From IMG/VR virus record IMGVR_UViG_3300025013_000125, positions 1 through 40,468 of that record: a DNA stretch of 40,468 nt; one strand, written 5' to 3'. Shown one piece after another: positions 30,178 to 38,197 of this stretch (position 1 is its first letter; each line of letters starts with the position of its first letter). The DNA comes from a virus. The notes below the pieces were generated by a model. That model had not been told where the DNA came from. It worked only from the letters and a program-made list of their open reading frames with translations, and searched no databases. The translations under genes and the position numbers were made by a program.

Positions 30178-32382
30178 ATGGAATCTCTCTTTAAGTTGGG
30201 CATTTTGCTGCGGGTGATGGACATGGTTTCGGGGCCGGTGGCTCAGATATCCAAGACTATCGACGTGCTGCATGACAAGGCCATGAAGCTGCAGCCTGTG
30301 TTCGACAAGTTCCGGGATTACGGCACCTGGATCGCCGGGGCCGGGGTGGCGGGCGCGCTGGGGCTCGGCATCGCGGTGACCTCGTTCGCCAATCTGGAGG
30401 AGGCGCAGCTGGGCCTGCGGACGCTGCTCATGGACTCCACCGGCCAGGTGGGCGCGGAGTACGAGCGCCTCAACAAGCTGGCTGAGAAGCTGGGCACCTC
30501 GCTCCCCGGGTCGACACAGGACATGATCCAGATGTTCATCGCGCTGCGCGAGCAGGGGGGGCAGACGGAGGTGATCCTGGGCGGTATGGGCGAGGCCGCG
30601 GCCAAGTTCGCGGTGCTGATGAAGGTCAGCTTTGCCGAGGCGGCCACGCACGTGGCTAAGTTTTCGGAGGCTCTGGGGATTGCGGACAAGGAAGCGGTCC
30701 CCTTCATGGACATCCTGCAGCGGCTCAAGGGGGCTGCCGGGGTGAATGTCAACGACTTGAGCGAGTCGCTGAAGTACGCGGGGGCTTCGCTCAAGGCGCT
30801 GCGGGTGCAGGGGCTCGATGCTGGCCGCGACGTGGCTGCGGCGATAGGAATGATGGCGACTTCCAGCATCGAGGGGTCGCAAGCCGGCACCAACTTCGCC
30901 CAGGCTTTGACCCGCATGGCGGAGATCAGCAGCAAGCTGGACTCGGGCAAGATCGCCAAACTGGTGGGGCCCATCCTGGACGCCAAGGGGATCAAGCTCA
31001 ACTTTTTCGACGACGCGGGCAACTTCGTAGGCATCCGCAACATGATGGCGGAGCTGGAGAAACTGCGCGCCATCAACCCCCAGGAGCAGCTGATCGTGCT
31101 CTCCAAACTGTTCGGTGCCGAGGCTTCCAGGCCGCTATCGGTGTTCATTAACCAGGGCGTGGCGGGCTTCGACGCCATGACGGAGAAGATGCGCAACCAG
31201 GCGGACATGCAGACGAAGATCAACGAGATCATGAGCGGCACCAAGATGCAGTGGGAGACCTTGACCGGCACCCTGTCCAACGTGGTGGCGCATATGGGCG
31301 CGGTGGTGACCAAGGTGGGCGGTCTGATCGGGGTGATGAGGCTGGCCAACGAGCTGGCCGGCGGGCTCGACTCCTGGATCATCGCGCATCCGCGCACTGC
31401 CGGGCTGATCGGCGGGGTAGCCATAGCTGTGACCGGCGCGGCGCTGGCCATAGGGAGCCTGCTCCTGGTGATCGGCCTAGGCGGCACGCTGGTGACCAAG
31501 ATGATGATGGGCTACGGCCTGCTGGTTCAAGGAATCGCGATTTTGAAGCTCGCCCTGGGCGGTCTGATACCTGTGGTCTGGAGCTTTACCACGGCGCTGT
31601 TGGCCAACCCCATCACCTGGATCGTGCTGGCGGTGGTGGCCGCGGCCTGGGTGATCGGCCGGGCCTTCGGCTGGATGTACGGCAACGTGACCTGGTTCAA
31701 GGCCGGGGTGGACGCCATGCTCTACGCCCTGGGCTTCGGGTTGGGCCGCCTTGGCAAGTGGCTTGCGGAGTTCGGCTCCATGCTGGCCATGCCCTTCGTC
31801 TTTATCTGGTCCGTGATCAGCAGGCTGCTTAATGCCCTGCCCGAGATATCGGGGGCCGTCTCCAGAGCTCTGGCGGGGATGCTGAACGCGCTTCCGGCCA
31901 TCCTGGGCGCCATGTTCAGCTCGGGCCAAAAGATCGTCTCCACGCTGGTGGCCGGCATCAAGTCGATGGGGCCCGCAGTGGTGGGTGCGATCGCAACCAT
32001 CTTCGGCAAGGTGAGGAACCTGCTCCCCTTTTCGGACGCCAAGGAGGGGCCGCTGTCGCAGCTCACCCTGTCCGGATCGCGCATCATGTCCACCCTGGGC
32101 GAAGGGATCACCGGGGCGGCTCCCGGACTGCACCGCACCCTGGCGGGGGCGCTGGCCGGCGCGGCGCTTACCACCAGCATCGCGGTGCAGCCGCCCCCCT
32201 CGTTTGCCTCGGCCGGACCGGGCAAGACTGTGGCCGCGGAGCGGTCGGCGGGCGGCAAGACCGGCTCGAGCGGCAAAAGCATATCGATACAGATCGGCTC
32301 GATAACGCTGCCAGGTGTCGCGAACGCACAGGATTTCATCGCGCAGCTGCAGGCGCTGGTGGAGGCTCACGATGTCGATTGA
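30178..32382 (+). CDS. Tail tape measure protein (TP901-type)
   Basis: This 734-aa protein sets tail length. The conserved TP901 core lies at about 75-290: AEKLGTSLPGSTQDMIQMF, GVNVNDLSESLKYAGASLKA and SSIEGSQAGTNFAQALTRM. Membrane-like helices follow at about 400-450 and 475-495 (WIVLAVVAAAWVIGRAFG), which can help DNA cross the host membrane. The Ser/Gly/Lys-rich end (GGKTGSSGKSISIQI) is flexible. It overlaps the next gene by 11 bases. Confidence 0.9.
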   Translation: MESLFKLGILLRVMDMVSGPVAQISKTIDVLHDKAMKLQPVFDKFRDYGTWIAGAGVAGALGLGIAVTSFANLEEAQLGLRTLLMDSTGQVGAEYERLNKLAEKLGTSLPGSTQDMIQMFIALREQGGQTEVILGGMGEAAAKFAVLMKVSFAEAATHVAKFSEALGIADKEAVPFMDILQRLKGAAGVNVNDLSESLKYAGASLKALRVQGLDAGRDVAAAIGMMATSSIEGSQAGTNFAQALTRMAEISSKLDSGKIAKLVGPILDAKGIKLNFFDDAGNFVGIRNMMAELEKLRAINPQEQLIVLSKLFGAEASRPLSVFINQGVAGFDAMTEKMRNQADMQTKINEIMSGTKMQWETLTGTLSNVVAHMGAVVTKVGGLIGVMRLANELAGGLDSWIIAHPRTAGLIGGVAIAVTGAALAIGSLLLVIGLGGTLVTKMMMGYGLLVQGIAILKLALGGLIPVVWSFTTALLANPITWIVLAVVAAAWVIGRAFGWMYGNVTWFKAGVDAMLYALGFGLGRLGKWLAEFGSMLAMPFVFIWSVISRLLNALPEISGAVSRALAGMLNALPAILGAMFSSGQKIVSTLVAGIKSMGPAVVGAIATIFGKVRNLLPFSDAKEGPLSQLTLSGSRIMSTLGEGITGAAPGLHRTLAGALAGAALTTSIAVQPPPSFASAGPGKTVAAERSAGGKTGSSGKSISIQIGSITLPGVANAQDFIAQLQALVEAHDVD

Positions 32383-32941
32383 CGGGCTGTTGAGCTGGGA
32401 GGACGGCGAGGTGCGGCTCGGAGGACAGCTTATCCCCGGGGAGTTCCTGGACATGAGCATCCGTGGCGCGGTGCGCTTCGACCAGTCGCAGCAGGACTCC
32501 CAGTCTGGCAAGCACAAGACGCCGCTGGGCTACGAGGACGCCGACATTACGCTGTCGCTCGATCTTTTGTGCGACGAGATGGGCGACTGCTACGTCAAAT
32601 TGGCCAAGATCAATAAGGTGTTCAAGGCTGACCGAAAGGCCAACCCGAAGGTGTACGCGGTGGCCAATCGGCACTGCGCGGCGCGGGGAATCCGTAACGT
32701 GATCTTCTCCGCCCTGGACTCGTCCGAGACGGACCAGGACGACGTGATAACGGTGACGCTTTCCTTTGTGGAGCACTTGCCGCCGGTGATAAAGCGGGAA
32801 AAACAGGCGACGGCGACCAAGGCGGCCGCGGCGAAGTCGGGCACGGCGCCGGCCATAAAGGCCACCCCGGCGGTGTCGGCCGCAGTGGTGTCGGACTCGG
32901 ACAGCCCGTTTCAGGCGGGTCTCAGGGCGGGGAGCCAATAG
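32372..32941 (+). CDS. Baseplate/tail protein at the Mu gp43 position
   Basis: In this 189-aa protein residues 1-140 are beta-rich (GQLIPGEFLDMSIRGAVRFD, then VITVTLSFVEHLPPVI), followed by a Lys/Ala linker and short tail. It lies between tape measure and the gp44-like hub, where Mu has N (gp43) and P2-type phages have U/D or LysM adaptors. It is much shorter than Mu N. The start at 32372 is inside the end of the tape-measure gene. Confidence 0.6.
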   Translation: MSIDGLLSWEDGEVRLGGQLIPGEFLDMSIRGAVRFDQSQQDSQSGKHKTPLGYEDADITLSLDLLCDEMGDCYVKLAKINKVFKADRKANPKVYAVANRHCAARGIRNVIFSALDSSETDQDDVITVTLSFVEHLPPVIKREKQATATKAAAAKSGTAPAIKATPAVSAAVVSDSDSPFQAGLRAGSQ

Positions 32942-33739
32942 ATGGACGTGAACGGTATCAACCTGGAAATCATGGTGGGCGACCTGGAGGTGTTTCGCGC
33001 TCCCAGCTGGTGGATCGAGTCGTTGCGGCATGTCCCCGTCGGTCGCGCTGGCATTACGCTGCCTGACCCTGACGGCGAGCTGTACCAGGCAGTCAGGATC
33101 GGGGACGAGGTGTCCATCAGCGTAGGGTATCGCGACCAGGTCCCGGCGCTCTGGAGCGGTACGGTAACGGCTCGCTACCCTGGCGAGACCTGCGACCAGC
33201 TGGAGATCCGCGCGGCGGACGCTTCGCTGGCGATTGCGACGACCAGGATATTGCAGTCCTGGGAGAACGAGACTCCTGAGGCGCTGATCGCCTGGGCGAT
33301 CCGCAAGGCGGGGCTTGAGGTGGGGCGGGTGATGGAGACGGGCATGGTGCTCCCCAGGGTATCGGCGGCCAATATCCCGGCCTGGCAGCTGGTCCAGCAG
33401 ATAAAGCAGAGCTGCCGGGCGGCTTTCGGGCTGGACATGAGCCGGTGGGCGCTCTGGCTGGGGGCTGACGGGGTGAATTGGGGCGACATCGATGAGCCGG
33501 GGGACGTGGTGGACATAGCGACCGGGGCCAACCTGATCAACCACGAGCCGGTCGACTGGCGCACCGGCATGGGACTGGTGGAGACGCATCTGATAGGGGA
33601 TCTGTCGCACTCGCGCCAGGTGAGGCTGCAGGACGCCCGGCGCGGCGTCGATGCGGTGCACCGGGCGCTCAGGGTGCGGCACGAGGGGACTCCGGACAGG
33701 GTGCGGACCTTCGTCTGGTACGGGGTGGAGCATGGGTGA
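32942..33739 (+). CDS. Baseplate hub protein (Mu gp44/P-like, late-control-D-type)
   Basis: This 265-aa protein follows the gp27/late-control-D hub layout: a first beta barrel (LRHVPVGRAGITLPDPDGEL), WSGTVTARYPGETCDQLEIR, and a central PEALIAWAIRKAGLEVGRVM segment typical of the second domain. The C-terminal strand part includes HSRQVRLQDARRGVDAV. The hub holds the central spike. It begins directly after the upstream stop and overlaps the next small gene by eight bases. Confidence 0.78.
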   Translation: MDVNGINLEIMVGDLEVFRAPSWWIESLRHVPVGRAGITLPDPDGELYQAVRIGDEVSISVGYRDQVPALWSGTVTARYPGETCDQLEIRAADASLAIATTRILQSWENETPEALIAWAIRKAGLEVGRVMETGMVLPRVSAANIPAWQLVQQIKQSCRAAFGLDMSRWALWLGADGVNWGDIDEPGDVVDIATGANLINHEPVDWRTGMGLVETHLIGDLSHSRQVRLQDARRGVDAVHRALRVRHEGTPDRVRTFVWYGVEHG

Positions 33740-33947
33740 CAGGGTGGTTTGTCCCAGCTGCGGTGCTGAGGCCCAGAAGGTGCTCTATGCCGGGCTCCCC
33801 ATGAAGAGCTGCGACGCCTGCTCTAACTTGTGGGGCTTCTGGTCCTTCGTCCCGGCCTTGTGGTTCAACGGCTGGCTTTTTCCCTACCAGGGGCCGTATT
33901 TGCTGGTGCTTTGGGACTGGCTCAAGCTGGACTGGGGGCGCAAGTGA
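33732..33947 (+). CDS. Small zinc-ribbon, hydrophobic protein in the baseplate cluster
   Basis: In this 71-aa protein CPSC and CDAC (about residues 7-31) should bind one zinc ion. The rest is strikingly aromatic and hydrophobic (WGFWSFVPALWFNGWLF). A membrane-associated or hub-plugging role is possible. It overlaps the hub and spike genes on both sides, so it belongs to the tail operon. I do not recognise a family. The longer frame from 33651 is a shadow of the hub gene. Confidence 0.6.
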   Translation: MGDRVVCPSCGAEAQKVLYAGLPMKSCDACSNLWGFWSFVPALWFNGWLFPYQGPYLLVLWDWLKLDWGRK

Positions 33948-34687
33948 AGGGACAGGGGACGGACCTCAAGGCGTTATTGCAAAGGGTTGTGGAGCTGGTG
34001 ATGCCCAACCTGCGCGGCTATTACCGGGTGCCCCGCAAGGGGCGCGTGGTGAAGGCCTATGCCTCGGACGACGCTTACTGGGCGGACGTGCAGCCGCTTC
34101 GAAACGACGACAGCGACGACGCCGACGAGCCGGTGGTGACCAGGGTGGAGATACCGGTGCTGTGGGGCGGCCCGGAGCGGGGCGTGGTCTGCCCGCCCAC
34201 GGTGGGGACGCTGTGCGACATCACCTATTACGACGGCGACCCCAACTATCCGCGCATTTCGAACTTCCGCTGGGAGCGCAACAAGGCGCCCAACTGCGAG
34301 CTGGGGTCTTTCATTATCCAGCAGAAGCCGGGGGTGCATATCCTGATCACGCCTCAGGGGAACATTGTGACGAAGACGGACACGGACCTGGTCAACGAGG
34401 TGGGGGGCAGCAAGGCCGAGACGGTCGGGGCGGACTGGAGCATGGAGGTGTCCGGGTCGCTCTCGATCAAGGCCGCCGCCGGGACGGCGGAGATGTCGAC
34501 CTGGAACATAAAGGCTGACGTGGTGGTGGACGGGGAGCTGCTGGTGCTGAAGGGGATCACCTCGACGCAGCAGGTCAAGGATTTGGGCGGCGCGCAGGGG
34601 AGCCTGGCGGATCTGCGCGATGGGTACCTGGTACACACGCACAACGAAAACGGGGACGGCGGCGGCATCACCGGCCCGCCTCTCTAG
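33944..34687 (+). CDS. Baseplate spike (Mu gp45-like, gpV family)
   Basis: The order in this 247-aa protein is an N-terminal helix, an OB-fold (PVVTRVEIPVLWGG, VVCPPTVGTLCDITYYDGDP), a repetitive beta-helix (GSLSIKAAAGTAEMSTWNIK) and an apex with H231-x-H233 in LVHTHNENGDGGG. The HxH pair coordinates iron at the tip of Mu gp45 and P2 gpV spikes. It pierces the outer membrane. The GTG start at 33944 overlaps the previous stop by four bases. Confidence 0.88.
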   Translation: MKGQGTDLKALLQRVVELVMPNLRGYYRVPRKGRVVKAYASDDAYWADVQPLRNDDSDDADEPVVTRVEIPVLWGGPERGVVCPPTVGTLCDITYYDGDPNYPRISNFRWERNKAPNCELGSFIIQQKPGVHILITPQGNIVTKTDTDLVNEVGGSKAETVGADWSMEVSGSLSIKAAAGTAEMSTWNIKADVVVDGELLVLKGITSTQQVKDLGGAQGSLADLRDGYLVHTHNENGDGGGITGPPL

Positions 34688-34697
34688 GGGGTAGCAA

Positions 34698-35090
34698 ATG
34701 GCTGATTGGCAGTCTTTGACATTGGGCGGGATCTTCCCGGGGGCGGCGGCGACCATAGCGGATCTGCGGGCCGAGGCGGATGACCTCTTAAATAAATACG
34801 GCGCGGTGGTGGGGCAGATCAACGCCAAGGTGGCGGCGCTGGACGGCATCGCCAACACGACCCTGGGGCTGGCGTCGGCCATGGCTGCGGCCGGGTTCTA
34901 CCTGCTGCCGCTGGAGCCGGGGGTCGGGGGGTGGCAGAACCGGATCAACGCGGCCGCCGGGGCCCCGCCCAATAACGGGGCCTGCGCCGGGATGGTGATT
35001 ATCGTCCAAGGGGTCGATGTGGAGGCGATCGCGGAGCAGTACGCGCAGCTGGCCTCGGTACTGTCCTCGCCGGTGTCGGTGCCTAAATGA
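34698..35090 (+). CDS. Helical tail-cluster protein of unknown function
   Basis: This 130-aa protein has a helical coil (GAAATIADLRAEADDLLNKY), a hydrophobic segment (LASAMAAAGFYLLPL) and a Gly-rich turn. It sits between spike and gp25-like wedge genes and ends with an ATGA overlap into the latter. Probably virion-associated. Not recognised. Confidence 0.55.
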   Translation: MADWQSLTLGGIFPGAAATIADLRAEADDLLNKYGAVVGQINAKVAALDGIANTTLGLASAMAAAGFYLLPLEPGVGGWQNRINAAAGAPPNNGACAGMVIIVQGVDVEAIAEQYAQLASVLSSPVSVPK

Positions 35091-35524
35091 CGGATCTCTT
35101 CGGCCAGGACATAAAGCTGGACGAGGCCGGCCAGGCGCTGGTGGCGTCCAACGGGGAGCTGATCCTGACCCTGGGGGCGGAGACCGGGCTGCAGGATGTG
35201 CGGCTGAGGCTCATGACTCCCCTGGGCGAGCTCTTCTACGACGTGGAGTTCGGCAGCCTGGTACACGAGTTTTTCCTGGACGAGAATAGCGCTGCGCGCC
35301 GGGCGGGCTTCGAGGCCGAGGTAGAGCAGAGGATCGAGGAGGACCCGCGGGTGGTGCTGGGGTCGGTGGCCTGTGCGGTGAGCTCTTTTAACGAGCGGGG
35401 TTTTAGCGCGCAGGTCTCCTGGGAGTTCATCGATGAGGACCATCCGTTCAACCTGGTGCTGAGCTACGATGCCGACAAAAAGGAGATGGTGATAGCCGAT
35501 GTCAATCCAAGATCTGGTCTCTAA
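35087..35524 (+). CDS. Baseplate wedge protein (Mu gp46, gp25/GPW-like)
   Basis: This 145-aa protein has a gp25-like core at about 25-120: LGAETGLQDVRLRLMTPLGE, then FYDVEFGSLVHEFFLDENSA and EQRIEEDPRVVLGSVACAV. These wedge proteins bind the sheath and trigger contraction. It overlaps gp47-like J by 26 bases and the previous gene by four. Confidence 0.85.
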   Translation: MTDLFGQDIKLDEAGQALVASNGELILTLGAETGLQDVRLRLMTPLGELFYDVEFGSLVHEFFLDENSAARRAGFEAEVEQRIEEDPRVVLGSVACAVSSFNERGFSAQVSWEFIDEDHPFNLVLSYDADKKEMVIADVNPRSGL

Positions 35525-36668
35525 ATCGCTCGATACCATCCGCCAAGAGATGTTTGACCGCCTGACCGCGGTGCAGGAGGAATACGTGGCCAAGGGTTGG
35601 CTCCCTCTCCGCCTGAACCTGAACAAGGGGGTGGTGCGCGGGCTGCTCGAGATGTGGTGCTGGGGGCTCTGGCAGCTGTACCAGTTTCTGGAGCTGGTGC
35701 TGCGCCAGGCTTTCCCGGACCAGGCCACCGGCTTCTGGCTCGATCTGCACTGCAAGCAGGTGGGGGTGGCAAGGCGTCCCGCCACCAAGGTGTCCGGCAC
35801 GGTCTATTTCACCCGGGCTGCAATGGCGGGCAACGTGCCGATACCTGCCGGGCGGGTGGTGCGCACCAGGCCGGACGGCGCAGGGCGCATATATAGATAC
35901 GTGACCACGGTTGCCGCGGTGCTTTTGGACGGCGCCGGCGAGGTGGCGGTGCCGGTGCTGGCGGAGGAGTACGGGGCGGCGGCCAACGCCACGGTGGGGC
36001 AGATCTGCGAGATCGTCACGGTGGTGCCGGGGGTCGATGCGGTCGAAAACCGGGAGGGGTGGATCACCCTGGAGGGGAGCGATCAGGAGGGCGACGACAG
36101 CCTGCGCGAGCGCTACGCCCTGGCCTGGAAGGTCCTGAACGGCTGCACCAAATACGCCTACGAGGCGTGGGCCCGGGAGATCGTGGGGGTGGTGCAGGTG
36201 AAGGTGCGCGACCAGCACCCGCGTGGCGAGGGGACGCTGGACGTGGTGATCATCGGCAGCGCCGGGGCGCCCAGCGAGGCGCTGCTGGCTGCTGTGGGCG
36301 CCAACATTAACGGCACCGGCAACGGCGACGAGAAGCGGCCCATCAACGACGACGTGCTGGTGTTGGGGGCGGAGCTGGTGGAGACGGCGCTGGTGGTGGA
36401 GCTGGAGATCTTCGCAGGCGATCCGGCGGCCATCGCGGCGCAGGCCGAGAACCGGGTGCGGGCGCTCTACGCGGCGCTGCCGGTGATAAACGGGGTGACC
36501 CCTTTCGGCGTGGGCGGGGACGTGACGCGTGACCGGCTGGTGTGGGCCATGATGCTCCCCGGGGTGAAGCGGGTCAATATGGTGTTCGAGGATGTGGCGG
36601 TGGAGGAGTTCGGTCTGGCCGTACTGACGGACCTCGCCATCAGCTATGTCGTAGTGGGCGAGGCTTAG
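35499..36668 (+). CDS. Baseplate protein J (Mu gp47-like)
   Basis: This 389-aa protein shows the Baseplate_J pattern: GFWLDLHCKQVGVARRPATK, VPIPAGRVVRTRPDGAGRI, GSDQEGDDSLRERYALAWKV and a C-terminal INGVTPFGVGGDVTRDRLVW. It forms the wedge heterodimer with the following I-like protein. ATG 35499 lies inside the gp46-like gene. The gene ends at the base before the next ATG. Confidence 0.9.
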   Translation: MSIQDLVSKSLDTIRQEMFDRLTAVQEEYVAKGWLPLRLNLNKGVVRGLLEMWCWGLWQLYQFLELVLRQAFPDQATGFWLDLHCKQVGVARRPATKVSGTVYFTRAAMAGNVPIPAGRVVRTRPDGAGRIYRYVTTVAAVLLDGAGEVAVPVLAEEYGAAANATVGQICEIVTVVPGVDAVENREGWITLEGSDQEGDDSLRERYALAWKVLNGCTKYAYEAWAREIVGVVQVKVRDQHPRGEGTLDVVIIGSAGAPSEALLAAVGANINGTGNGDEKRPINDDVLVLGAELVETALVVELEIFAGDPAAIAAQAENRVRALYAALPVINGVTPFGVGGDVTRDRLVWAMMLPGVKRVNMVFEDVAVEEFGLAVLTDLAISYVVVGEA

Positions 36669-37412
36669 ATGGGGCTCTTGTGGTCATATTTCCGCGATAC
36701 CCTGCGGCTCCCTTTCCTGGCCAAGCCGGGGCCTTTGGCCATGCTGGCCCAGGGGGGCGCGGAGTGCCTGGACTGCACCCCGGTACCGGTAACCTTCGAA
36801 GGGGAGCCGGTGACTTTCGAAGGGGAGCCGGTCACCTGGGGGACCATCGCCACCCGCGAGATTATCGCGCTGCTGCGGGACCAGTTTTTGCCGTCGCGCT
36901 GCGAGGACGTCTACCTGGAGCGCTTTGCCGCGAGCCGCGGCATCGTGCAGGCGCCTCTGGAACCGGAGCAGTACTGGCAGGCGCGCATCCGCTTTGCCTA
37001 TCACTGGTGGGCGCGCGGCGGGCGCGAGTCGGCCATGGTCGAGGGGCTGAGGTTGGGGTTCGGCTTCGAGGCGGCGCGGGTGGAGAGCCTGCGCGGCGAG
37101 GACCCGGCCAAGTGGGCTTCTTTCCGGGTCGTTTTGACCGGCGGGCCGGGAGACATACTGCTCCAGGTGGACCGGGTGCGCTGGGCGATAAACGAGGTGA
37201 AGCCGGCGCGCTCGCTGTGCCGGGAGTTGAAGTTCTACGCGCCGGAGCAGCGGGTCGAGCGGGTCTGCGGCATCGCGGCCCTGAGCGGTACTGTGACGGT
37301 CATCTACCCCTACACTCCGACCGGCATAGTGCTGTCCGAGGCCCATCAGTGGCGCGGCATAGCCTGTGTGGGCGGCACACTTAGCACCATCTACCCCGGA
37401 GACGAGGAGTAA
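36669..37412 (+). CDS. Tail protein I-like (Mu gp48-like)
   Basis: This 247-aa protein has the wedge partner layout: an N-terminal segment with LRDQFLPSRCEDVYLERFAA, a central HWWARGGRESAMVEGLRLGF, and a beta C-terminal half. A 24-base in-frame duplication encodes PVTFEGEPVTFEGEPVTWG near residue 40. It sits right after J as in Mu. Confidence 0.8.
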   Translation: MGLLWSYFRDTLRLPFLAKPGPLAMLAQGGAECLDCTPVPVTFEGEPVTFEGEPVTWGTIATREIIALLRDQFLPSRCEDVYLERFAASRGIVQAPLEPEQYWQARIRFAYHWWARGGRESAMVEGLRLGFGFEAARVESLRGEDPAKWASFRVVLTGGPGDILLQVDRVRWAINEVKPARSLCRELKFYAPEQRVERVCGIAALSGTVTVIYPYTPTGIVLSEAHQWRGIACVGGTLSTIYPGDEE

Positions 37413-37414
37413 CT

Positions 37415-38185
37415 ATGGAGTTTAAAACTATCTGGACATTGTTGGGGCTGGCTAAAAGGGCCAATGCCGAGGTGCTGGGCAGCCTGGTGGAGATCACCCA
37501 CATGGCGTTTGGCGACGCGGACGGCGACGACGCCTTCTTGCCGGATCAGGCGATGGAGGCTCTGGTCAACGAGGTGCACCGCCAGGCGGTTGATTTCGTG
37601 CAGATCGACGAGGAGCAGCCGCAGTGGGTAAACGTGGAGGGGCACATACTGGCGGCAGACGGCGGCTGGTGGGTGCGCGAGATCGGGCTCTTCGACGCGG
37701 ACGGCGACCTGGTGGCGGTGGGTAACTGCGCGCCCAGGTACAAGCCGGTACTGGAAGAGGGGGAGTCGGGAGACCAGTACTTCCGCCTGGTGCTTTTGAC
37801 CTCGAACACGGCGGTGATCACGCTGAAGACTAACACGGCGCTGGCGGTGGCGAGTCGGAAGTACGTGGATGACAACACGGTGGCCTGCCGCTCCTCGCAT
37901 ATGAGGGTCGTTTTGGAGAGCCAGGCCGTGCTGGCTGGGGATCGGGCTCTGAGCATCGATGCCAGCGCCGGGGACATTGACCTGACGCTTTTCGCGGCCA
38001 ACAGCGTGTCTGCCCGGGCGATCCTGCTGCACCGGGAGGATGACACGGCGAATACGGTGAACGTGCTGGTGGTGGCCGGGACGGTGTGTCGCATGGACGA
38101 CTTCCCGGAGATCCTTACCGGACAAGATGAGACGGTATCGCTCTTTCCGAGAGCTGCCACCAATAACTGGATAAAAGTTATTTAA
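37415..38185 (+). CDS. Tail-fibre N-terminal adaptor (tail-collar DUF3751 type)
   Basis: This 256-aa protein begins with a phage_tail_N/DUF3751-like domain (LVEITHMAFGDADGDD, WVREIGLFDADGDLVAVGN, VLLTSNTAVITLKTNTALAV). A ~75-residue beta part follows (RALSIDASAGDIDLTLFA). It probably links baseplate and spike. GAGGAG precedes the ATG. It lacks a long fibre of its own, so the next protein is the likely receptor-binding partner. Confidence 0.78.
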   Translation: MEFKTIWTLLGLAKRANAEVLGSLVEITHMAFGDADGDDAFLPDQAMEALVNEVHRQAVDFVQIDEEQPQWVNVEGHILAADGGWWVREIGLFDADGDLVAVGNCAPRYKPVLEEGESGDQYFRLVLLTSNTAVITLKTNTALAVASRKYVDDNTVACRSSHMRVVLESQAVLAGDRALSIDASAGDIDLTLFAANSVSARAILLHREDDTANTVNVLVVAGTVCRMDDFPEILTGQDETVSLFPRAATNNWIKVI

Positions 38186-38197
38186 AGGAGATTTCAG

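Noticed and set aside
33651-33731. Upstream extension of the zinc-ribbon protein
   Set aside because: It overlaps the hub gene and is Gly/Arg/Cys-rich shadow sequence; ATG 33732 overlaps the hub stop as expected for coupled genes.
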